Positions 1 to 6,278 are shown, counted from the first letter of the stretch. The stretch: DNA of 7,458 nt from Candidatus Zophobacter franzmannii (GCA_030765245.1 JAVCCX010000132.1:1-7458); one strand, 5' to 3'. The notes: generated by a model from the sequence alone, not told the origin. Numbers and translations are program-made.

Positions 1-3000
1 ATTTTGGAAGTAGTTTACCACTTCCTACGGACCCTGAAGTTGATAATCAAACTGAGACAACCTTCACGCCTGCTAATTTAGAGTTAAATACCTTATATTA
101 TTGGCGCATTGATGCTTATGACGGAAAAAGGAAGACTCCAGGATATACTTGGTCATTTACAACAGAGTCACCCGATAACACCCCACCGACTGTAACAATA
201 ACTCAGCCCGTTGATGGTGATGAGATTATCATTGGGAATACTGTAACTATCACTATTAATTCAGATGATAACAAGGGTGTTACTAAGGTTGAAATTTGTG
301 TTAATGATACTTTAAAAACTACACTTACAGCTGTTCCTTATACCTATAATTGGGGTACCAACGGGCACGAAGCCGGAGAATATTCTATGGTTGCAAAGGC
401 ATATGATAAAGCAGGAAACGACAAAAACAGTGAAGCTGTGAATGTTACATTACTTCTCCCAGATAATACACCACCAACTGTATCAATAGCTCAACCCGTA
501 GATGGGAATGAGATTATTATTGGGAATACTGTAACTATCACGATTAATGCAGATGACAACAAAGGTGTTACAAAAGTTGAAGTTTGTATTAATGATAGTT
601 TAAAAGCTACAATCACGTCTGAGCCTTATACTTACAATTGGGGAACAAGCGGGTATGAAGCCGGAGCATATGCTATTGTTGCAAAAGCTTTTGATAAAGC
701 AGGTAACTACAAGAATAGTGAACCTGTGAATGTTGGATTGCTTCGTCCGAATACTCCTCCTGCGGTACCATTTAATCCTTTCCCTGCAAACGAAGCAACT
801 AACGTGAGTACTCTACCAACTCTTTCATGGGAGTGCATTGACCCAGAAGGTGATGTATTAGTTTATGATGTATATTTTGGAAATAGTTCAGTTTTACCTA
901 ATGAACCAGAGGTTGATAATCAAACTGGAACAACCTTCACACCTAATAAGTTAGAATTTGACACTGAATATTATTGGAGAATCGATGCTTATGATGGTCT
1001 AGTTAAAACTGTGGGCACAAGATGGTCATTCAGAACAAATTTAGATGAGAATGCTCCACCAAATATACCTGATTATCCAACACCAGCAGATGCAGAAATG
1101 GGTGTTACCCCAGCTCCAAGATTAACATGGGATTGCACAGACCCCGATGGTACAGGTCTTGTTTATGATATTTATTTTGGGGTGGAAGCTGACCCACCTC
1201 TTGTTGAAGATATAGTTATTTATGATGAATACCAGACCGGTCAGCTTGAGTTTGGGACTATGTATTATTGGAGAATTGTCGCTAGTGATGGGATCAATCA
1301 GACCTCCGGTCCTGTTTGGTCATTTAAAACCAACTCAAGACCTCCAGAGCCAAGTAATCCATCACCTGCAGATTTAGCAGTTGGAATAGAAAACAGCGTA
1401 ATACTCACATGGGATTGCCCGGATGCAGATGGAGACACCCTTAGATATGCTGTCTATTTTAGCACCAATACCAATCCTCTTTTGGTAAGTGCTAATCAAT
1501 TAGTAAATACATGGGAAGTTAATAATTTAGCATCTGCGACTACATACTATTGGAAGATTATCGCTGGGGATGCATTCTCATCTACAGAAGGTGATGTGTG
1601 GAGCTTTACAACTAACACTGCACCGGATATGCCATCTCGACCATTCCCTGCTCATCAGCAGGAGTTTGTACCTGTGAATATAGAGCTATCCTGGTACTGT
1701 ATTGACCAGGATGGAGACCCTCTAACTTATGATGTATATTTAGGTGCAGGTACATTACAGCTTGTAGCCGAAGGCATAACAGAACAAACTTATTTAGCTG
1801 AAAACCTTACATATGATATGACATATAATTGGAGAATTAAAGCTACTGATGGCAGTGTAATAAAAAGTGGTCCTATCTGGTCCTTTGATACCCTTGAGGC
1901 ACCTAACGAACCACCATATATGCCTGTTGTTTCTCATCCACTTGATGGAGAAGAGAACCTTCCGACCAATACATACTTAAGTTGGAATTGTGATGATCCA
2001 AATACAGGACAGCCATTAATGTATGACATGTACTTTGGGACATCTTCAACTCCACCATTAGTAATGGAAAACATTTCAGATACTCTTTATACTACTCCAA
2101 CCTTAGAAACTTCAACTCAGTATTACTGGAAAGTTGTAGCTAAAGATGGTGAATTTGAAACAAGTGGCGATGTAAATGGCTTCACTACGGGTATCACTGC
2201 CGGTGAATGGAACCTAAATATTGTTGGTCAGGTTTCCGTACCTTATGGAATCTATGGAGTTGATTATCAGGATGGCTTTATCTACGGTGCTGACCGTGGA
2301 ACCGGTGTCATGATTATAAATGTTACTAATCCAAATAGCCCATATATAAATGGTTCCTTAAATACACCTAATTTCTGTTACGATGTAGCATTCAATAATG
2401 GAATTGCTTACTCAGTAGATCTTGAGTGGGGAATGCAAATTAGTGATGTTAGCAATCCAATCATACCTCAGTATCTCGGTTATGGAAATACCCCGGGTAA
2501 TTCAGAAGGTATCTGGGTCGATGATAACTACGCTTATGTTGCTGACACAAATATGGGTCTTCAGATATTTGATATTTCAGACTCAGCAAATCCTGTGATT
2601 GTTGGTACTTTTGATACTGACGGTTCAGCTCATCAGGTTGAAGTTGTTGGAAATTATGCATTTGTTGCAGATCAGGAAAATGGTGTTGTTGTAATTGATG
2701 TTTCTGATGTAACAAGTCCTGCATTAGCAACTACAATTGCTGTAGCTACCCAAGCTGTTGATGTGTATGCATTAGATGGTATACTTTATATATCTTGTGG
2801 AGATGAATTAAAACTCTACGATATCAGTAACCCTGCATCACCTTCACCATTGGGTACATGCCCAATAGCAGGTTATGCTCAAAGCTGTTATGTTAAAGAA
2901 AGTATCGCTGTAGTAGCTGCCGGTGATGGCGGTGTTGCTATAGTTGATGTTTCAAATCCAAGTAATCCATTAGTAATGAGACAGACAACTGGTCAGGCTG

Positions 3001-3098
3001 ACCAGGCTAATTCTGTAAAAGATGTAAGGTATGATGATAATTATATCTATATCTCAAATGGAGAGTCAGGATTATTAGTTATGAGAATGTTTGATTAA
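1..3098 (+). CDS. Large modular Ig-like/FN3-like protein with C-terminal LVIVD beta-propeller (5'-partial)
   Basis: The reading frame is open from base 3 and gives 1031 residues before a TAA. The true start lies outside the window, so the first in-frame ATG (387) sits inside an Ig-like module and is not the start. Module order (residues counted from base 3): end of an FN3-like module (1-57), two Ig-like modules (58-153 and 154-249), five FN3-like modules (about 250-730), then an LVIVD-type beta-propeller (about 731-1031). FN3-like modules carry W-x-C-x-D near their start, then YDVYFG, YYWRI and WSF-x-T. Propeller blades carry D-[VI]-S-N-P. Such proteins are usually secreted or surface-exposed and act in adhesion or binding, but no catalytic motif is visible and the ligand is unknown. 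The protein ends right after the last blade, with no visible sorting domain, LPXTG or membrane segment. A terminator follows the stop by 21 bases. Domain assignment is confident; function is inferred. Confidence 0.9.
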   Translation, partial: FGSSLPLPTDPEVDNQTETTFTPANLELNTLYYWRIDAYDGKRKTPGYTWSFTTESPDNTPPTVTITQPVDGDEIIIGNTVTITINSDDNKGVTKVEICVNDTLKTTLTAVPYTYNWGTNGHEAGEYSMVAKAYDKAGNDKNSEAVNVTLLLPDNTPPTVSIAQPVDGNEIIIGNTVTITINADDNKGVTKVEVCINDSLKATITSEPYTYNWGTSGYEAGAYAIVAKAFDKAGNYKNSEPVNVGLLRPNTPPAVPFNPFPANEATNVSTLPTLSWECIDPEGDVLVYDVYFGNSSVLPNEPEVDNQTGTTFTPNKLEFDTEYYWRIDAYDGLVKTVGTRWSFRTNLDENAPPNIPDYPTPADAEMGVTPAPRLTWDCTDPDGTGLVYDIYFGVEADPPLVEDIVIYDEYQTGQLEFGTMYYWRIVASDGINQTSGPVWSFKTNSRPPEPSNPSPADLAVGIENSVILTWDCPDADGDTLRYAVYFSTNTNPLLVSANQLVNTWEVNNLASATTYYWKIIAGDAFSSTEGDVWSFTTNTAPDMPSRPFPAHQQEFVPVNIELSWYCIDQDGDPLTYDVYLGAGTLQLVAEGITEQTYLAENLTYDMTYNWRIKATDGSVIKSGPIWSFDTLEAPNEPPYMPVVSHPLDGEENLPTNTYLSWNCDDPNTGQPLMYDMYFGTSSTPPLVMENISDTLYTTPTLETSTQYYWKVVAKDGEFETSGDVNGFTTGITAGEWNLNIVGQVSVPYGIYGVDYQDGFIYGADRGTGVMIINVTNPNSPYINGSLNTPNFCYDVAFNNGIAYSVDLEWGMQISDVSNPIIPQYLGYGNTPGNSEGIWVDDNYAYVADTNMGLQIFDISDSANPVIVGTFDTDGSAHQVEVVGNYAFVADQENGVVVIDVSDVTSPALATTIAVATQAVDVYALDGILYISCGDELKLYDISNPASPSPLGTCPIAGYAQSCYVKESIAVVAAGDGGVAIVDVSNPSNPLVMRQTTGQADQANSVKDVRYDDNYIYISNGESGLLVMRMFD
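174..749 (+). repeat. Tandem pair of 288-bp Ig-like module repeats
   Basis: Two back-to-back units (174-461 and 462-749) are each exactly 96 codons and begin DNTPPTV. By hand alignment about 21 of 96 residues differ, and no gap is needed. A long stretch around 225-263 recurs almost base for base at 513-551. The units have an Ig-like bacterial surface-protein pattern: TPPTV at the start, GNTVTITI in the middle, then YTYNWGT and AKAYDKAGN near the end. The close match points to recent duplication. Confidence 0.9.
750..2192 (+). repeat. Five tandem FN3-like modules
   Basis: Approximate modules are 750-1049, 1050-1331, 1332-1613, 1614-1907 and 1908-2192. Each begins with a Pro-rich linker (such as NTPPAVP or NSRPPEP), then W-x-C-x-D followed in most copies by an Asp/Gly-rich turn, then Y-D-x-Y-[FL]-G, Y-[YN]-W-[RK], and a closing WSF-x-T. 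The fifth is most diverged, with NGFTTG in place of WSF-x-T. A sixth, incomplete copy lies upstream at 3-173 and resembles the first module closely (EPEVDNQTGTTFTP against DPEVDNQTETTFTP). Divergence is higher than between the Ig-like units, so these copies are mostly older. Confidence 0.85.
2193..3095 (+). repeat. LVIVD-type beta-propeller repeats
   Basis: The region encodes six full repeats of about 40 residues with the pattern [AV]-Y-[VS]-x-D...G-[VL]-x-[IL]-x-[DN]-[VI]-[ST]-[ND], followed by Pro in most copies. Examples are GVMIINVTNP, LQIFDISDS, VVVIDVSDV, LKLYDISNP and VAIVDVSNP. A seventh, incomplete repeat ends in GLLVMRMFD. The N-terminal strand (LNIVGQVSVP) looks like the missing outer strand of the seventh blade, so the domain would close as a seven-bladed propeller. 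The blade count is inferred from the repeats, not from a structure. Confidence 0.8.
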
Positions 3099-3119
3099 AT
3101 AAATGAAGCTATAATAGAT

Positions 3120-3148
3120 GGGGTACCTCAATTGGTACCCCTCTTTTT
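3120..3148 (+). terminator. Intrinsic terminator of the modular surface-protein gene
   Basis: A perfect 8-bp stem (GGGGTACC at 3120-3127 with GGTACCCC at 3134-3141) encloses a 6-base loop. It is followed by TCTTTTT at 3142-3148 and starts 21 bases after the TAA stop. Confidence 0.92.
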
Positions 3149-3220
3149 AGAAAGATTATAAGGGATATAACCTTCAAATAGTGAAATTTAGCATCATCCA
3201 TGGAAGTCAATACTTAATAT

Positions 3221-3254
3221 TTTGATTGACAATTTTTTTCAAAGTAACTTTTGT
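3221..3254 (+). promoter_or_regulatory. Candidate promoter for the 188-aa lipoprotein gene
   Basis: Two readings overlap. A sigma70-like reading has TTGACA at 3226-3231, but 17 bases later only a poor -10 (TTTTGT, 3249-3254). A Bacteroidota-like reading has TTG at 3222-3224, 20 bases, then TAACTTTTG at 3245-3253, which is one inserted base away from TAnnTTTG. The site lies between the upstream terminator and a strong RBS, so a promoter is expected here; the exact boxes are uncertain. Confidence 0.5.
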
Positions 3255-3291
3255 AGGGAATGTTATTCGAAACTCATAAAGGAGGATACAT

Positions 3292-3858
3292 ATGAAAGGA
3301 ATTAAAATTCTATTAATTGGTCTTATCTTACTCGCATTATTGCTTGTAGGTTGTGGTGGTGCTAAAGCTTCCGGTGGAAATGACGGTCATAAGAGGGTTT
3401 ACACTCCGGATTGGTGGGAAAGCCAAGATCCAGGTTCAGACTATCTCTATTTTTATGGCGCAGCCACAAAAGTTAGTGAGAAAGTAGCTCGTTCATCTGC
3501 TAAGACAGAAGCCTTTAGTAATGCTTCACAGTATGTAAAAGCTTATGTTAAAGATATGATGAGTGATTTTGTTCAGGAATCAGGTAGTGAAAACCCACGC
3601 GTATTAGAATTCACAGAAAGAGTCACAAAAGTTGTTTCTGATGCAAAATTCTCTAATGCTGTTCCAACCAAAAGTGAAGTTATAATGGTTAACATCAATG
3701 GTTCAGACAAGTATAAAGTTTTTGCTCAGTTAGCAGTACCAAAAGATACTGTAAACAAAGAAATGTCCGGTGTAATCAACAACGAAGAAGCTATGTATAA
3801 TGAGTTCAAAGCAACTCAAGCTTTTGAGAAGTTAGACGCCGAACTTTCAGGAAATTAA
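3292..3858 (+). CDS. LPP20-like family lipoprotein, 188 aa
   Basis: The ATG is preceded by AAAGGAGG (3278-3285) with 6 bases of spacing, a near-ideal RBS that fixes the start. Residues 1-21 are a lipoprotein signal: basic start, a long Leu/Ile core, then the lipobox LVGC with Cys21 as the lipidated residue. Gly at position +2 fits outer-membrane delivery by the usual Lol rule. The mature part has P-D-W-W at 39-42, YFYG at 53-56, an Ala-rich helix with charged residues, and a late strand YKVFAQLAVP. This matches the LPP20-like lipoprotein family, whose biochemical role is poorly known. It has its own promoter region and terminator, and is followed by two genes with the same module. The envelope location is confident; no specific function can be given. 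Confidence 0.85.
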   Translation: MKGIKILLIGLILLALLLVGCGGAKASGGNDGHKRVYTPDWWESQDPGSDYLYFYGAATKVSEKVARSSAKTEAFSNASQYVKAYVKDMMSDFVQESGSENPRVLEFTERVTKVVSDAKFSNAVPTKSEVIMVNINGSDKYKVFAQLAVPKDTVNKEMSGVINNEEAMYNEFKATQAFEKLDAELSGN

Positions 3859-3880
3859 ATTTAGAGTCGGATAACTATCC

Positions 3881-3914
3881 AGCCCTTTCCGACAGGAAAG
3901 GGCTTTCTTTTTTT
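3881..3914 (+). terminator. Intrinsic terminator between the two plus-strand LPP20-like genes
   Basis: A perfect 10-bp stem (AGCCCTTTCC at 3881-3890 with GGAAAGGGCT at 3895-3904) has a GACA loop and a T-rich tail, including seven T at 3908-3914. It lies 22 bases after the 188-aa gene and only 21 bases before the next ATG, so it may act as a partial terminator that sets the ratio of the two products. Confidence 0.93.
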
Positions 3915-3935
3915 GTTCTACAAAGGGGTTATAAT

Positions 3936-4370
3936 ATGGCAAACAGACTTTTCAATTACCTATTAGTTATTATTCTTGTTCTAATCAGTTTTGTAATCGG
4001 GTTTAATACCGGTAAAATTGGCAATTCTAAGCAAGTAAATGCGAATCCGACATGGTGGATGAGTGAATCAGTAGATGACGCTGTAAGCTACTTCTATGGG
4101 ACAGCCTCGGCAGTATCAGAAGATATTGCTCTCTACAGAGCAGAAGTCAGAGCTATTGGAGCTGTTATTGATTCAATAAACAGTCAGCTTGGAAGTGATG
4201 AAGAAACAACAAGTTATTCTCAGAAAATCATTGTTTCTAAGATGAGAAGGGTAAAATCTTTGCTTATAGAGTTACCTGCAAAAGGAATCTATAAGGCTTA
4301 TGTACAGGTTGAGATTCCGGTGGAAGTTCTCGAGAAACTCACTGACAAAGGTGTTGAAGAGAATTACTAG
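3936..4370 (+). CDS. Membrane-anchored LPP20-like protein, 144 aa
   Basis: The start ATG has AAAGGGG (3922-3928) 7 bases upstream. Residues 8-23 form one hydrophobic segment (LLVIILVLISFVIGF region) without a lipobox Cys, so the protein probably stays anchored by its N-terminus in the inner membrane, with the rest in the periplasm. The soluble part starts with NPTWW (37-41), then YFYG at 52-55, an Ala-rich helix, and ends with YKAYVQVEIP. These line up with PDWW, YFYG and YKVFAQLAVP of the preceding lipoprotein, so the two are paralogues. No promoter is convincing between the upstream terminator and this gene, so expression probably depends on read-through. Its TAG overlaps the stop of the convergent minus-strand gene. 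The function is unknown; a role paired with the neighbouring lipoprotein is inference. Confidence 0.82.
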   Translation: MANRLFNYLLVIILVLISFVIGFNTGKIGNSKQVNANPTWWMSESVDDAVSYFYGTASAVSEDIALYRAEVRAIGAVIDSINSQLGSDEETTSYSQKIIVSKMRRVKSLLIELPAKGIYKAYVQVEIPVEVLEKLTDKGVEENY

Positions 4371-5179
4371 TTAAGTCTTAGAACCTCTTGTTGCTGGTTC
4401 CAACTAACTTTACAGAACACTTTGTACTGCTGAAGACCTACTGCATCTGAGGAGGGGATGACAAACAACTTTTCTAATTTCACATTCTTGATGATGATAT
4501 CTGATTCAATTGATGTAGCGTTCCTTACTAAGTAGTCTGTATTCTCATGAATAAGTGATTCAACATCAGTTGAGATATATCGACTAAATTTGAAAATAGC
4601 ATCCAGGTATGCTTTCTCAAAAGCACCCCAAATTGTATGACTACGTCCTTGACCATAGGTTGTTACTTCACTTCCTTCAATAATAATCTTCTCTTTGTCA
4701 TCAAACCAGGGTGGTAAATCATTCTCGGTTACAGTCTCTTTGCCAAATGGTACTTCAAGTTTACTTGCTGAAAAAAGACCTATGAAGTCTCCTCGAATGT
4801 TCACACTATCCAGCAATTCTATAGAGTTTAAAATCTCTTGATATCGGAGTGTATCTACTATTTCAGTGAATTGGAATTCCATTCGATTAAGCCTTAAACC
4901 AAGACGATCTCTCTCATTGTCATACTCACAAAAATTGCATATGATATGCCCGGCTTCAAATAGAGCAATCTGTGTTGCTGCCTTTTCCTTAGCCATCTCT
5001 TCAGTGTAACCTACACCAATACCTGTTGTAGGGGCTTGAGGGATATTATAAAACCAGAGAGGAATATCTGCCGATAACACTTTGCGTGTTTTGTGACTAG
5101 TAACTTTCTGTTTAGAGTTCCCAGCACAACCAGCTAAAATCAATAGGGTCAAAGTAGCAATAATAAGTATCTTTTTCAT
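4367..5179 (-). CDS. Two-module LPP20-like lipoprotein, 270 aa
   Basis: The ATG at 5179 is chosen over an in-frame TTG at 5197 because it has AGAGGA just upstream (5183-5188) and gives a clean lipoprotein signal with lipobox LAGC and Cys18. The mature protein appears to hold two diverged copies of the module seen in the two plus-strand neighbours. Copy one has IPLWF (39-43), a GIGVGY glycine turn, an Ala-rich helix, and the strand FIGLFSASKLEVP. Copy two has LPPWF (155-159), TYGQG (174-178), an AFEKAYLDAIF helix, and QYKVFCKVSW near the end. The family link rests on this pattern match and is weaker than for the 188-aa protein. Three Cys besides Cys18 (81, 84 and one near the C-terminus) could form a disulfide or bind metal. 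The gene lies about 40 bases downstream of rnpB with no terminator between, and its stop shares CTAG with the convergent gene. The molecular role is unknown. Confidence 0.78.
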   Translation of the reverse strand: MKKILIIATLTLLILAGCAGNSKQKVTSHKTRKVLSADIPLWFYNIPQAPTTGIGVGYTEEMAKEKAATQIALFEAGHIICNFCEYDNERDRLGLRLNRMEFQFTEIVDTLRYQEILNSIELLDSVNIRGDFIGLFSASKLEVPFGKETVTENDLPPWFDDKEKIIIEGSEVTTYGQGRSHTIWGAFEKAYLDAIFKFSRYISTDVESLIHENTDYLVRNATSIESDIIIKNVKLEKLFVIPSSDAVGLQQYKVFCKVSWNQQQEVLRLN

Positions 5180-5221
5180 ATTTCCTCTATATTTCAATAA
5201 GTCTTTTTAATGTATGTATTC

Positions 5222-5621
5222 AGGAGAAGGTTCTAAGCCGAATTCTGTATCACTACTAAAAATAGTGCTAATGTCTATTCATCTACATCGGACATTACTG
5301 CGTTCATAAGAACTCCTTCTTAGGGACCGATTTAAGCTGCCTACCCGAGAGTTTAACGCAACGAACCGCCACGCACCTGTAAAACAAATTTCTCCCCTAT
5401 TTGGCATTGCACCGGATAAGGCTTTCCCGTCATACTCTGTCACCAGAATACCCGGTGGTCTCTTACACCACCATTTCACCCTTACCGAAAAGCCTAAGCG
5501 AATCGGCGGTTTGTTTCTGTGGAGCTATCTCCCCGTTGCCGGGACTTTCGGTTAGAAAGTATCCTGTCCTACGGTGTTCGGACTTTCCTCCTGTTACCAG
5601 GCAGACATTTAACCCTCTCCC
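5222..5621 (-). ncRNA. rnpB: RNase P RNA, bacterial type A-like
   Basis: This is the catalytic RNA that trims the 5' leader from precursor tRNAs together with RnpA. Conserved blocks appear in the right order on the minus strand: GAGGAAAGTCCG (5579-5590), ACAGAAACAAACCGCC (5505-5520), GGTAAGGGTGAAA (5474-5486), GCCAAATAGGGG (5394-5405), CGGGTAGGCAGCT (5335-5347), AGATGAAT (5277-5284) and ACAGAATTCGGCTTA (5234-5248). P1 pairs 5611-5620 with 5223-5232 (10 bp, one G-U) and sets the ends to within a few bases. P2 pairs 5603-5609 with 5270-5276. The candidate GGU that pairs with the tRNA CCA end lies at 5375-5377. Compared with E. coli, P3 is a 4-bp GUAA hairpin (5590-5601), a P19-like hairpin is present (5251-5267), and P18 is enlarged. 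No intrinsic terminator follows. Confidence 0.97.
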
Positions 5622-5631
5622 AATACTTAAT

Positions 5632-5661
5632 CAAAGTTAATTATTCACTAACAAGAGTCAA
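5632..5661 (-). promoter_or_regulatory. Candidate rnpB promoter, TTG-N19-TAACTTTG
   Basis: On the minus strand TTG (5659-5661, part of TTGACT) is followed after 19 bases by TAACTTTG (5632-5639), then 10 bases to the first base of the rnpB P1 region. This matches the Bacteroidota primary promoter form TTG-N19-TAnnTTTG in sequence and spacing. A sigma70 reading (TTGACT, 16 bases, TAACTT) has a much weaker -10. The promoter position is well supported by context; the sigma-factor type is inference. Confidence 0.55.
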
Positions 5662-5680
5662 GAGGTTTTGGAAACCTGAA

Positions 5681-6274
5681 CTATCTATACTTAGCAATAA
5701 ATGCTGAGACATTCTTAAAAGGTAATGAGAGACTTTGAGTCGTAATCAATCTATCTAAGTATTTGTTTTCAGGTTTGGTGGTACAAATAGTCTCCGGAGG
5801 GACTTGAAAGCCTTTACCAATGAGCTTTAGAATAGCCTCTTTCTTAGACCATACATCATACAAGTCAGATTGTGATGGATTAATCCCCAAATCATCTAAC
5901 TCCTCAGGGTGCAGGAATAATTCCATTTCATCCATTGTAATGTTACTATGCTTCTCAATATCAATCCCAATTTCGGACTTCGATGTAGCAACTAAGATAT
6001 ACGGATATGAATATGAGATACTAAAGAAGAATCTCTTTTGAGGATCGAAGGGCTTACCATATTTATTATGCTGAATATTGGATACATCTGTATGACTAAA
6101 CCCCGTCTCTATTAGCATTTCAGTTAATGTATACCAACCCCGATAATGCATCTGTCTGAGAGTTGAAGTTCGATACTTCTCAATTTGAGTTTGCTTCTTC
6201 TTTGGTAATATTCTTAATAGTCCATTCGGGACATCTTCCTCGACTTCTTTTATGTTTAACCACTTTAAAAGCAT
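5681..6274 (-). CDS. Sfp-type 4'-phosphopantetheinyl transferase, 197 aa
   Basis: The enzyme would transfer the 4'-phosphopantetheine arm from coenzyme A to a Ser on acyl- or peptidyl-carrier proteins in the cytosol. Family motifs are visible: GKPF (73-76), an FSISYS segment at 84-89 where Sfp enzymes usually read F-N-[IL]-S-H-S, GIDIE at 103-107 with the metal-binding Asp105 and Glu107, and WSKKEAILKLIGKG at 142-155 with Glu146 and Lys150. The length of 197 aa is slightly below that of Sfp (about 224), and the N-terminal half is weakly conserved, as usual. The His of the SHS motif is Tyr88 here. The ATG start has only a weak RBS-like AGG. A terminator sits directly upstream. No carrier protein or synthase is present in the window, so the partner cannot be named; it may be the housekeeping ACP. 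Confidence 0.88.
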   Translation of the reverse strand: MLLKWLNIKEVEEDVPNGLLRILPKKKQTQIEKYRTSTLRQMHYRGWYTLTEMLIETGFSHTDVSNIQHNKYGKPFDPQKRFFFSISYSYPYILVATSKSEIGIDIEKHSNITMDEMELFLHPEELDDLGINPSQSDLYDVWSKKEAILKLIGKGFQVPPETICTTKPENKYLDRLITTQSLSLPFKNVSAFIAKYR

Positions 6275-6278
6275 AACT

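Noticed and set aside
387..389. ATG as the start of the large surface protein
   Set aside because: The frame is open from base 3 and the ATG lies inside a conserved Ig-like module whose first part is upstream.
750..2192. FN3-like modules as a cellulase or other enzyme
   Set aside because: No catalytic domain or active-site motif is visible in any module.
2461..2730. 89-aa minus-strand open frame
   Set aside because: Gln/His-rich antisense shadow of the propeller repeats.
3930..3935. TATAAT directly before the ATG at 3936 as a -10 box
   Set aside because: No -35 at the right distance, and transcription would start inside the gene.
5195..5197. TTG start for the minus-strand 270-aa lipoprotein
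   Set aside because: No RBS precedes it and it would add MKYRGN before the signal peptide; the ATG at 5179 has AGAGGA upstream.
5663..5677. Hairpin AGGTTT/AAACCT after the phosphopantetheinyl transferase as a terminator
   Set aside because: Only 6 bp, with a 3-base loop and no T tract on the minus strand; it also abuts the rnpB promoter.
5279..5707. Three small open frames on both strands across 5279-5707
   Set aside because: They lie on rnpB, whose conserved blocks explain the sequence; no RBS or protein-like pattern supports them.
5820..6041. 73-aa plus-strand open frame
   Set aside because: Antisense to the conserved motifs of the phosphopantetheinyl transferase.
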